Below, one piece after another: positions 1 through 11,335 of a stretch of DNA of 64,000 nt; the stretch's first letter is position 1, and every line of letters starts with the position of its first letter. The position numbers were made by a program, and so were the translations under genes. This DNA is from Bacteroidales bacterium (lineage in GTDB: Bacteria > Bacteroidota > Bacteroidia > Bacteroidales > F082). The stretch is from assembly GCA_023229245.1 (NCBI GenBank), contig JALNZU010000019.1, forward strand, positions 3,620 through 67,619, in the 5' to 3' direction. The notes under the pieces are model-generated. The model had not been told where the DNA came from and ran no database searches. It saw nothing but the letters and a program-made list of their open reading frames with translations.

Positions 1-1590
1 TAAGAGTAAATAAAGAATAGTGCTTTTCATCCATTTTTATAAGTTTCAATTCCAATATGGTTCAATTAAGAGATGTCAGCACTGATTAAGTATCTATTAT
101 CACTTGTTTGTTTCAATTCCAATATGGTTCAATTAAGAGCTGCATGGGGCGGCGAAGACCGATCCCTGTTAGGTAGTTTCAATTCCAATATGGTTCAATT
201 AAGAGAGAGCATAATTTGTTTGTAGGACGATGCACCGTTGCGTTTCAATTCCAATATGGTTCAATTAAGAGGATGGGGACATGACATTTTTTGTAACATA
301 ATCATGATGTTTCAATTCCAATATGGTTCAATTAAGAGTAACACTCCGTTATAGCTGCCTATCTGTAAGCTGCTGTTTCAATTCCAATATGGTTCAATTA
401 AGAGTACTATTCCCCACCGGGCTTGGATCCCCCAACATAGTTTCAATTCCAATATGGTTCAATTAAGAGGCGACTGCGATTCAGCACGGGCAGACAAAGA
501 AAGCAAGTTTCAATTCCAATATGGTTCAATTAAGAGTTAGTGTTTCCCCCGTATAAGGGTCAACTACCCCTGTTTCAATTCCAATATGGTTCAATTAAGA
601 GTGTTTAGTGCGTATGCATATCTTGTGTATAAAACCTGTTTCAATTCCAATATGGTTCAATTAAGAGCAGACAAAAAACCTGAAAAATAAATCAGACGTA
701 AGTCGTTTCAATTCCAATATGGTTCAATTAAGAGCATTTTTTAACTTTTGTTTTAAAGCAATTGCTTTGAGTTTCAATTCCAATATGGTTCAATTAAGAG
801 TTTGTGAAAAGCATTTACAATAGAATAGTTAAAAAAGTTTCAATTCCAATATGGTTCAATTAAGAGGATGATCTTTTAAAGATACATGAACTCTCAGAAA
901 ACGTTTCAATTCCAATATGGTTCAATTAAGAGTTTCCATTGTTCAAGGTCTTCGGCAGCTTGTTCAGCGTTTCAATTCCAATATGGTTCAATTAAGAGGC
1001 AGAATCCGGATCGTCGTCATTCCACTCAATTCCGTGTTTCAATTCCAATATGGTTCAATTAAGAGAAAGATAAGTTAAATTTCTATTGATAGCCGTTTTT
1101 GTTTCAATTCCAATATGGTTCAATTAAGAGGATGATCTTTTAAAGATACATGAACTCTCAGAAAACGTTTCAATTCCAATATGGTTCAATTAAGAGTTTC
1201 CATTGTTCAAGGTCTTCGGCAGCTTGTTCAGCGTTTCAATTCCAATATGGTTCAATTAAGAGAAGAGTAAAGTTAATACAGCCTATCAAATTTATATTGT
1301 TTCAATTCCAATATGGTTCAATTAAGAGAAGTATAGGCTACTCCGCACATCAATACGATTGCGAGTTTCAATTCCAATATGGTTCAATTAAGAGAATAAA
1401 AGACAATACTCTTATAAAGGTAAAAAAGCAGTTTCAATTCCAATATGGTTCAATTAAGAGATTGTAACCGAGAAATGGAACACCTGTTTTTTCAGGGTTT
1501 CAATTCCAAATAGTGCGATTGAGAGCATATCACACATACCTGTGAAATACTCCGCCCCCGCGTTTCAATTCCAAATAGTGCGTTTAAGAG

Positions 1591-1658
1591 TTGATGGTGA
1601 CAGAACTTAGTGGTGGCTGAGCTTAGTGGTGGCTGAGCTTAGTCGAAGCCACCACTTT
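1591..1658. repeat. REP-like palindromic element in a double-length spacer (copy 1)
   Basis: This interval between two B repeats is 68 nt, not the usual 35-37. It contains tandem GGTGGCTGAGCTTAGT units and ends in a hairpin-forming sequence (GTGGTGGCT ... AGCCACCAC). The GCTTCGACNNNGCTCAG-type core resembles a dispersed palindrome that also occurs at 60176-60212. It is nearly identical to 2856-2923. Confidence 0.85.
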
Positions 1659-1882
1659 GTTTCAATTCCAAATAGTGCGATTGAGAGAGAAAATTTTATT
1701 AGAGAATTTCAAAATAAAGTTAATGTTTCAATTCCAAATGGAACGATTGAGAGTTTACAAAAGTAAAATAAATTTAGAAATAAACAAAAGTTTCTTTTCT
1801 AACTAGTAGATTAAGAGAAGAAAGAGATTTTTTTGGTTTTATGCAAGATGTTAGTTTCGATCCCAATTAATGTGATCAAGAG

Positions 1883-1910
1883 GAGGTAGGGTTCATCCCT
1901 GCCTCTTTTT
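1883..1910 (+). terminator. Terminator-like hairpin inside the degenerate part of the array
   Basis: GAGGTAGGG (1883-1891) pairs with CCCTGCCTC (1897-1905), with one G-T wobble and a 5-nt loop, and TTTTT follows at once. It has the shape of a Rho-independent terminator for plus-strand transcription, opposite to the inferred crRNA transcription. It occupies one spacer position, directly after the most degenerate repeat (1854-1882). It could equally be a captured spacer from a phage terminator. Confidence 0.5.
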
Positions 1911-2855
1911 AAAAGAATGTTTCAATTCCAAATAGTGCGATTGAGAGATATCTGATCCCTATCTTAGGGAGTGAATTATACAAGTTTCAATTCCAAATAG
2001 TGCGATTGAGAGCCAGGACTTTCAAATATTCATTACATTTCTGGTTGTTTCAATTCCAAATAGTGCGATTGAGAGCGAAATCGCAAGTAAAATTCCTTGA
2101 AAACTCTAAAGGGTTTCAATTCCAAATAGTGCGATTAAGAGCACGTGATTACAGGTAATTACGTAGGGCAGGGCAAGTTTCAATTCCAAATAGTGCGATT
2201 GAGAGATAATATCCCGGCTAAAACCCAAAAGCCGTAAATTGTTTCAATTCCAAATAGTGCGATTGAGAGTTTGCTTAAAATAAAAGACGAATTAGTTATG
2301 ATCGGGTTTCAATTCCAAATAGTGCGATTGAGAGTCAGTTAACACCGTGATTTCTTCTGCCGAGCCCGAGTTTCAATTCCAAATAGTGCGATTGAGAGTA
2401 TAATAAATTAATAATTCTAAAAACTAAAAAATCAGTTTCAATTCCAAATAGTGCGATTGAGAGTCAGCTATTATTTCTTTTGCTCTCTCCAGATGCCTTG
2501 CGTTTCAATTCCAAATAGTGCGATTGAGAGCTTCGGGGATGCATGTCCGATCGTTTAATATAAGAGTTTCAATTCCAAATAGTGCGATTGAGAGTGCAGG
2601 ATTGCAAAGCAATTCGTGGCATTTATGACGCGTTTCAATTCCAAATAGTGCGATTGAGAGTTGGAGAAAAAGATGGGAAATCGTTCGTCCTTCACCGTTT
2701 CAATTCCAAATAGTGCGATTGAGAGTATATAAGATAATAGTTTTTAACTAATTTTTAATCAGTTTCAATTCCAAATAGTGCGATTGAGAGCTACTCTGAG
2801 ACTTATAGCCAATTCGGCTATAATATGTTTCAATTCCAAATAGTGCGATTGAGAG

Positions 2856-2923
2856 TAGATGGTGACAGAATTTAGTGGTGACTGAGCTTAGTGGTGGCTG
2901 AGCCCTGTCGAAGCCACCACTTT
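2856..2923. repeat. REP-like palindromic element at the B/A junction (copy 2)
   Basis: This is a second 68-nt double-length interval, between the last B repeat and the first A repeat of the right block. It aligns end to end without gaps to 1591-1658, with a handful of substitutions, and has the 9-bp stem GTGGTGGCT/AGCCACCAC around GAGCCCTGTCGA. It resembles the palindromic elements dispersed in Bacteroidota genomes rather than a phage-derived spacer. Confidence 0.85.
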
Positions 2924-5900
2924 GTTTCAATTCCAATATGGTTCAATTAAGAGTTTACCATCATGTCCGCAAAACCCCAGCCATTATAGTTTCAATTCCA
3001 ATATGGTTCAATTAAGAGCTATTTTAAACTAAAAACTATTACTGATGCGCTTAAGTTTCAATTCCAATATGGTTCAATTAAGAGATAAGGAGGATGAGTT
3101 CTCAAAAGAAAAAGAAGTAGGTTTCAATTCCAATATGGTTCAATTAAGAGATGAAGAATTAGGGAGAGATGATGTTTTTGTGACCACGTTTCAATTCCAA
3201 TATGGTTCAATTAAGAGCCAGCTCTTACTGATGGGACAGACGGTCAGGTGAGTTTCAATTCCAATATGGTTCAATTAAGAGCTAACGGAACCCGATTTGC
3301 GTCTGATATATTTCTCGTTTCAATTCCAATATGGTTCAATTAAGAGCCAATCGTTCTCATACGTCCTGCAAAGCTCTAAAATGTTTCAATTCCAATATGG
3401 TTCAATTAAGAGCAAACTAAAATAAATATCATTTTACGCTTATTAGAAGTTTCAATTCCAATATGGTTCAATTAAGAGCACGATGAAAAGTGTGCGTCAT
3501 TAGACTGGAAGACGTTTCAATTCCAATATGGTTCAATTAAGAGTATCAGGAAGCTATTTTACGCAGGGCAGAGAAAAGAGTTTCAATTCCAATATGGTTC
3601 AATTAAGAGCATTTGGGCGGGGGTTTTGGGGTTAGCAACAGAAATGTTTCAATTCCAATATGGTTCAATTAAGAGCATTTAGGCAAAAATGAGAGCTCGG
3701 CATTTTTTAAAGTTTCAATTCCAATATGGTTCAATTAAGAGAGGAATACTATCTTAATAATATTCCCTTCAATTTCGGTTTCAATTCCAATATGGTTCAA
3801 TTAAGAGTCCATCAACACAAATGCGCCATTTCTCACTTTTGCAGTTTCAATTCCAATATGGTTCAATTAAGAGAATTAACTAATTCAGATAAAAGTTTTT
3901 TAGTAGATAAGTTTCAATTCCAATATGGTTCAATTAAGAGGGATTTTAGTTTTTCTGTGTATCAGTCGGGTATGTTGTTTCAATTCCAATATGGTTCAAT
4001 TAAGAGAATAAACTCCCAATCGGTTTCAACTCCTACTTGAACGTTTCAATTCCAATATGGTTCAATTAAGAGTTTATCCATCGTTTTGAGTTGATCGTTA
4101 TAGTATTCAGTTTCAATTCCAATATGGTTCAATTAAGAGTCCATCAACACAAATGCGCCATTTCTCACTTTTGCAGTTTCAATTCCAATATGGTTCAATT
4201 AAGAGGAATCTGTTAGCCCTGTTCGGAATGACTTGTTTCATGTTTCAATTCCAATATGGTTCAATTAAGAGATAGCATTCGATGGTGAGAACTATCACTT
4301 TTTCATGTTTCAATTCCAATATGGTTCAATTAAGAGGATAATGTTGACCCCGGTAGTTTGGAGGATATAGAGTTTCAATTCCAATATGGTTCAATTAAGA
4401 GTCATTATCTGAGGCATCCCAAAAGGGGTCAAACCTTGTTTCAATTCCAATATGGTTCAATTAAGAGTACGTTTAGCCGCAAGCCTATAATTAGAATTAG
4501 AGGTTTCAATTCCAATATGGTTCAATTAAGAGCATCTTCCAGCTTTTTCACTCTCTGTTACATATTGTGTTTCAATTCCAATATGGTTCAATTAAGAGAG
4601 TGATCCGACAATACATATCGGAGAGTGAAAAACAGTTTCAATTCCAATATGGTTCAATTAAGAGAGTGATCCGACAATACATATCGGAGAGTGAAAAACA
4701 GTTTCAATTCCAATATGGTTCAATTAAGAGTATCAGGAAGCTATTTTACGCAGGGCAGAGAAAAGAGTTTCAATTCCAATATGGTTCAATTAAGAGCATT
4801 TAGGCAAAAACGAGAGTTCGGCGTTCTTTAAAGTTTCAATTCCAATATGGTTCAATTAAGAGCTTAAAAGACCATCCGAATGCTTTTATACCAGAGAAGT
4901 TTCAATTCCAATATGGTTCAATTAAGAGTTCAGAAGTAAAGTTGAGAAGCTTTTTGAGGACTAGTTTCAATTCCAATATGGTTCAATTAAGAGAGTCAAA
5001 ACAACGTACAAGTTAGATAAAGACTATTTGGTTTCAATTCCAATATGGTTCAATTAAGAGATCATAGGTCAAGTGGCAGAGCCTTCTGAAGAGTAAGTTT
5101 CAATTCCAATATGGTTCAATTAAGAGAAAACCGGTAAATCTGAACATTAGGAACAAAGATACGTTTCAATTCCAATATGGTTCAATTAAGAGATTCTTGA
5201 GGGGGCAGAAGGGTCAGAGCTAACGTATGTTTCAATTCCAATATGGTTCAATTAAGAGAGGAGATTATTTATTCATGTTAGATGAGTTTGCAGTTTCAAT
5301 TCCAATATGGTTCAATTAAGAGAAAGCCAGAAAAGAGGGTTGCTTTAGGTCAATACGTTTCAATTCCAATATGGTTCAATTAAGAGATAGGAGAAAAAAG
5401 ATTTCAGGAGCTTTTAGACCGGGTTTCAATTCCAATATGGTTCAATTAAGAGCGGAATTAAACAAACAAATGAACTTATCAGACAATAGTTTCAATTCCA
5501 ATATGGTTCAATTAAGAGAAGAATACTTGATACAAGTGATCCGACAATATGTATGTTTCAATTCCAATATGGTTCAATTAAGAGAGTCGATAAGGTTACA
5601 TACTCGTTTTCCTCTCCACGTTTCAATTCCAATATGGTTCAATTAAGAGTTCACTGCGTGAGAATAGATTCAGATACGAGGATCAAGTTTCAATTCCAAT
5701 ATGGTTCAATTAAGAGAGACGTTAAAGACGCAAACGAGTATCTACTCAAGTAGTTTCAATTCCAATATGGTTCAATTAAGAGCATACTGCCTTCAGGATG
5801 TTGAGCAGCCGGCCAATGTTTCAATTCCAATATGGTTCAATTAAGAGGGGAACTTTAATAAGTCTCCATATGACCGAACTAAAGTTTCAATTCCAATATG

Positions 5901-8082
5901 GTTCAATTAAGAGGTTTCCATTGGTGTGTAAGAAATAAAATCTTAACGCGTTTCAATTCCAATATGGTTCAATTAAGAGAGATGTTAAAGACGCAAACGA
6001 GTATCTACTCAAGTAGTTTCAATTCCAATATGGTTCAATTAAGAGCTAACTGCACGTTGAAACGTGCCGTCAATAACATTCGTTTCAATTCCAATATGGT
6101 TCAATTAAGAGGGAGATCGGTCTGATAGAAAAGTCCTGAGCACCCTTGTTTCAATTCCAATATGGTTCAATTAAGAGGCGGGGGAAGTTTGACGCAGGGC
6201 ATTTGTTTTCTGTGTTTCAATTCCAATATGGTTCAATTAAGAGAACAAGATTTTGCTAAAGCTGTAAAAGACATTAACGTTTCAATTCCAATATGGTTCA
6301 ATTAAGAGCAAGCCCCTATTGAAGGAGTGAGTTCGTTGTCAGACGTTTCAATTCCAATATGGTTCAATTAAGAGCTTAAAGCCTACATCAGAGCTCACGC
6401 ATGCGATGAGTTTCAATTCCAATATGGTTCAATTAAGAGACCGTAACTAACACAAGAGAGGAAGTTATTCTGCAGTTTCAATTCCAATATGGTTCAATTA
6501 AGAGAACCGGAGTGATAACTCCTACCGAGACCTGGGACAAGTTTCAATTCCAATATGGTTCAATTAAGAGGGAGAGATGGTCAACACACAGTTCGAGAAA
6601 GTACGTTTCAATTCCAATATGGTTCAATTAAGAGAAAACTGCAAGAGGTACAAAGCCTACCATCTCCCGTTTCAATTCCAATATGGTTCAATTAAGAGTT
6701 AAAGAAAAAATAAAATATTACAAAGAAAAAATAAAGTTTCAATTCCAATATGGTTCAATTAAGAGAAGGATCAATCTCTAACGTGTACTGAACATATTGA
6801 GTTTCAATTCCAATATGGTTCAATTAAGAGAATGGATACAGATCATAGAAATGAGTTTGTACAGGTGTTTCAATTCCAATATGGTTCAATTAAGAGTCAA
6901 ACATCTGATCGTCTTCAAACTCTAACAACGAGTTTCAATTCCAATATGGTTCAATTAAGAGTTTACGATAGCAAGTCTAAAACATGGAAACAAGCAGGTT
7001 TCAATTCCAATATGGTTCAATTAAGAGTAGCACCGGTTTAAACGGCAACGGACAGTTAGGGTTGTTTCAATTCCAATATGGTTCAATTAAGAGCAACGAA
7101 GGCACATCGACCACCTCTCCTACTCGGTGGTTTCAATTCCAATATGGTTCAATTAAGAGGAGGCCAATGATCAAAATTTACACGAAGGACACTATGTTTC
7201 AATTCCAATATGGTTCAATTAAGAGGACGAAACCATACCGGTTAGGCAAGTTTAGAAATTAGTTTCAATTCCAATATGGTTCAATTAAGAGGTTAGTTGT
7301 ATAATAGACTTGATAGACCTCCGTCATGTTTCAATTCCAATATGGTTCAATTAAGAGTATAATGGCGTGGTGTATTATTCAGACGGAGTAAAAGTTTCAA
7401 TTCCAATATGGTTCAATTAAGAGTTTAAGTACATTAAGTACGGGTGATATCCCAAAAGTTTCAATTCCAATATGGTTCAATTAAGAGCATTTAGGCAAGA
7501 ACGAGAGCTCGGCGTTTTTTAAAGTTTCAATTCCAATATGGTTCAATTAAGAGTTTTCAGTAAGAAAGCCTGAAAAGTATATCAAACGTGTTTCAATTCC
7601 AATATGGTTCAATTAAGAGCAAGCATTAGGGGCGTATTTCAATGTGAAAAATATATGTTTCAATTCCAATATGGTTCAATTAAGAGAAAAGTAGAGAAAA
7701 TAAGCTTTAATAATACCATAATGTTTCAATTCCAATATGGTTCAATTAAGAGTATAAATATTATGGCAATAGTCCAAAACCCCCTCATGTTTCAATTCCA
7801 ATATGGTTCAATTAAGAGAAAAGTAGAGAAAATAAGCTTTAATAATACCATAATGTTTCAATTCCAATATGGTTCAATTAAGAGACGAAGTCGCAGACAA
7901 ACCGCATATTAGAGCTCTAGTTTCAATTCCAATATGGTTCAATTAAGAGGAAACTGAATATGTTTTGAGAACTTACGAGGTTTGAAGTTTCAATTCCAAT
8001 ATGGTTCAATTAAGAGAAAACAGGTATGAGAGCCTCAGAACCACTTGAAGCAGTTTCAATTCCAATATGGTTCAATTAAGAG

Positions 8083-8183
8083 GTAAAATGTGAAGCACGA
8101 GCCGTGTTCACATTTTAGGTTTCAATTCCAATATGGTTCAATTAAGAGTAAAATGTGAAGCACGAGCCGTGTTCACATTTTAG
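8083..8183. repeat. Two adjacent spacers that are near-perfect palindromes
   Basis: Spacers 8083-8118 and 8149-8183 are almost identical neighbours. Each carries TAAAATGTGAA ... TTCACATTTTA with CACG/CGTG extending the stem around a 3-nt loop, giving about 16 bp with one wobble. A crRNA from either would fold on itself. The source is probably a terminator or operator-like palindrome of the target element. Confidence 0.85.
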
Positions 8184-10848
8184 GTTTCAATTCCAATATG
8201 GTTCAATTAAGAGAGAGTTAAACGACATATATGCGGTTTGTAACTATTTGTTTCAATTCCAATATGGTTCAATTAAGAGGAATGTCGAAGATCGCCACAT
8301 CACAGCAAGTAGCAGGTTTCAATTCCAATATGGTTCAATTAAGAGATCCATTACTACGGGGTGGTTAAAGAGGGAAGTACTGTTTCAATTCCAATATGGT
8401 TCAATTAAGAGGAGGATCGATTTCTAACGTGTACTGAACGTATTGAGTTTCAATTCCAATATGGTTCAATTAAGAGTTATTTCTATAAAGAAAAAGAACT
8501 ACAAGGAATCACGTTTCAATTCCAATATGGTTCAATTAAGAGAAAAGTAGCGGGTTTGTTAGCTATTTGGCTAAGAGAGTTTCAATTCCAATATGGTTCA
8601 ATTAAGAGTTAGAAGACTTCACATGAATAATACTGCTCTTATCAGTTTCAATTCCAATATGGTTCAATTAAGAGAAAAATAGATGTCCCTAAAACCGAAT
8701 ACAATAAATTGTTTCAATTCCAATATGGTTCAATTAAGAGCTACCTCATCTCTTTCAATAGTTTGAAAGAAATCATGTTTCAATTCCAATATGGTTCAAT
8801 TAAGAGGTTTTTCAGACATATGCGGCTAATCTCTCCCACTAAGTTTCAATTCCAATATGGTTCAATTAAGAGACACATCGTCCCTTCTTCATCACGTATC
8901 GTGACGCTGTTTCAATTCCAATATGGTTCAATTAAGAGTAGTCCTTCCTAATTCTCCCCTTAAGTTACTTCCAGGTTTCAATTCCAATATGGTTCAATTA
9001 AGAGATTCTTTCGAGTCAAAAAACTTGTCGCAGTCGTAGTGTTTCAATTCCAATATGGTTCAATTAAGAGCTTGTTGCTATTAGATCGGTATCCGTCTTT
9101 ACAAAGTTTCAATTCCAATATGGTTCAATTAAGAGTCTGTATCCTTTCCCTAAAAGGAAGCTTTACACGAGAGTTTCAATTCCAATATGGTTCAATTAAG
9201 AGTCTTAAAGCAGGTAAGATGTATAGCACCGGTTTAAAGTTTCAATTCCAATATGGTTCAATTAAGAGAATGAACAAATGCAAACTACATTATTTTAGAA
9301 GCGTGTTTCAATTCCAATATGGTTCAATTAAGAGAAAAATCAAAATACAGACATTTGGAAAGGCGACACCGTTTCAATTCCAATATGGTTCAATTAAGAG
9401 ACACATCGTCCCTTCTTCATCACGTATCGTGACGCTGTTTCAATTCCAATATGGTTCAATTAAGAGAAGGCACTTGTAGAATATCTTTACGAATGACTAA
9501 CAGTTTCAATTCCAATATGGTTCAATTAAGAGTAAGAAAACATTTTGTTCCCCGTTTTCTTTACAAGGTTTCAATTCCAATATGGTTCAATTAAGAGAAG
9601 GTCGAAACACTATTACGATAGAGAAAACGATGTTTCAATTCCAATATGGTTCAATTAAGAGATTGAAATCATCTTCCATCTGATAGATAACAAGTTGGTT
9701 TCAATTCCAATATGGTTCAATTAAGAGGATAACATCAACGCTGAGGTGTCTATAATTCCCACGTTTCAATTCCAATATGGTTCAATTAAGAGCTTGAATA
9801 GAACTTCGAACCTTTTGCCGATGTTCAGTTTCAATTCCAATATGGTTCAATTAAGAGGGTCTTTCGGACAACTTCGCTCTTTTTTGGAGTACAGTTTCAA
9901 TTCCAATATGGTTCAATTAAGAGAATGTGTTAAATTTCTTTATCGCATCAATTGTTTTTGGTTTCAATTCCAATATGGTTCAATTAAGAGACGTGATGCT
10001 CCCGTCCCCCGTCTGTTTTAACAATACGTTTCAATTCCAATATGGTTCAATTAAGAGGATGATTTTGAAATACTTAATGAACGAGAAATATTTGTTTCAA
10101 TTCCAATATGGTTCAATTAAGAGACTTCTCTTTTGAACTGATACACCTTTTCTAAAGCTGTTTCAATTCCAATATGGTTCAATTAAGAGTTATTTAGGTT
10201 TAAAGCCCATCCCATCGCTTTAGCGGTTTCAATTCCAATATGGTTCAATTAAGAGAAGATACTCTACCCTCCATGTGCTTGCTCCAAATCCGTTTCAATT
10301 CCAATATGGTTCAATTAAGAGAGAAATTTAACACATTTATTGCTGCTATCGACCAGAGTTTCAATTCCAATATGGTTCAATTAAGAGAGAAGGGACGATG
10401 TGTATTGCGGGGGTTCAGTATATGTTTCAATTCCAATATGGTTCAATTAAGAGGCTTTTGCACTCCAACATCATCTCCTATCCCAAAAGGTTTCAATTCC
10501 AATATGGTTCAATTAAGAGGATGATTTTGAAATACTTAATGAACGAGAAATATTTGTTTCAATTCCAATATGGTTCAATTAAGAGGATTTCTTTCGAACT
10601 ATTGAAAGAGATGAGGTAGAGGTTTCAATTCCAATATGGTTCAATTAAGAGAAAAAAGTGTTCACGCATGTAGAAGGCTTTAATGACGTTTCAATTCCAA
10701 TATGGTTCAATTAAGAGAGCACTATAGAGATAGCGACTATCGAGGGCAAGAAAGTTTCAATTCCAATATGGTTCAATTAAGAGCTTACAAGGACGTTTAG
10801 GTCTTTTCGTTCCGTTTCGTTTCAATTCCAATATGGTTCAATTAAGAG

Positions 10849-11053
10849 CCGCAAAGATAATCAAATTTCAAGTCTGAATCTCAACTGATTGTAAAAATAA
10901 ATATACCCAAAAAAGCAACAAATAGTCGTCCATGTCTAATATCACAAAAGTATCAAGACTTAGACGACAGCATATCTAATTGATTATAAACATTTTAAAT
11001 TTCAAGATGTCAAAGAACGCCTTTAAACATTTTTTTTCGTTAACATAGACGAC
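10849..11053 (-). promoter_or_regulatory. CRISPR leader with promoter at the first repeat
   Basis: This AT-rich, gene-free stretch lies between the last A repeat and the cas2 stop codon, at the handle-upstream end of the array, where a leader is expected. On the minus strand TATCTTTG (10852-10859) is a perfect Bacteroidota -7 element (TAnnTTTG), with a TTG about 22 bp upstream. The start would fall at or just before the first repeat. The motif TAGACGAC occurs at 10961-10968 and 11046-11053, with an inverted GTCGTC at 10925-10930. These may be integration or binding sites. Confidence 0.7.
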
Positions 11054-11317
11054 TTAAAGAAATGAAGTCAACTCGTTTTTTTCCTTGCCTATCACTTCTT
11101 TATCAAGCCAATCCTGATTACGACTTGTAAAGATAATCAAACTATCTACTTCTACATCCATTATTTTATTCGATCTCATTTTTAATTCACGAAGTTGTGA
11201 TGGAGTAAGTTCCCCTTCAAAAACGGAATTCTGTATCCAGTTTAAATATTGACGACACAACTTTAACATTTTTCCTACACGCTTTTCGCCTATATCATAT
11301 ACCAGTATTACATACAT
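11054..11317 (-). CDS. cas2: CRISPR-associated endonuclease Cas2
   Basis: This 87-aa protein has the Cas2 length and N-terminal fold signature: MYVILVYDI, a beta strand ending in the conserved Asp at residue 8, then the RVGKMLKLCRQYL helix and a WIQNSVFEGEL strand. Cas2 dimers bridge two Cas1 dimers in the integrase that adds spacers. It is the last gene of the cas operon and the one nearest the leader. Its ATG is preceded by an AT-rich leader and a minisatellite rather than directly by cas1, so its translation is not coupled to that of cas1. Confidence 0.95.
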   Translation of the reverse strand: MYVILVYDIGEKRVGKMLKLCRQYLNWIQNSVFEGELTPSQLRELKMRSNKIMDVEVDSLIIFTSRNQDWLDKEVIGKEKNELTSFL

Positions 11318-11335
11318 ATTATTTGTTTTTTTTAT

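Larger units (their letters stand above)
1497..2855 (-). CRISPR. Inner CRISPR block with a second repeat family (B)
   Basis: There are 21 repeats of a 29-nt type (GTTTCAATTCCAA, then ATAGTGCGATTGAGAG), starting at 1497, 1562, 1659, 1725, 1790, 1854, 1919 and then about every 65 nt to 2827. B shares the outer ends with family A, including the ATTGAAAC handle on the minus strand, but differs through the centre. Most copies are identical. Those at 1562 and 2113 have single-site changes near the end, 1725 is altered in the centre, and 1790 and 1854 are strongly degenerate. Flanking blocks of A repeats keep the same orientation. The simplest reading is that a separate array was joined into this one. 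Confidence 0.95.
1..10848 (-). CRISPR. Very large type I-B CRISPR array, open at the left edge
   Basis: I count 164 complete repeats. The main family (A, 30 nt, GTTTCAATTCCA...CAATTAAGAG on the plus strand) occurs 22 times at 43-1460 and 121 times at 2924-10848. Family B (29 nt) occurs 21 times between them. Spacers are mostly 35-37 nt, with a period of about 66 nt. Bases 1-6 (TAAGAG) are the end of a further repeat, so the array continues outside the window. Read on the minus strand each repeat ends in ATTGAAAC, the usual 8-nt 5' handle of type I-A/I-B crRNAs. Transcription therefore runs leftward and the leader is at the right end, beside cas2. Many spacers are duplicated or occur as diverged variants. 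Confidence 0.98.

Noticed and set aside
1150..10619. Many plus-strand open frames encoding repeated FQFQYGSIK or FNSNMVQLR peptides.
   Set aside because: They are translations of the CRISPR repeats in different frames; spacing equals the repeat period and there are no gene signals.
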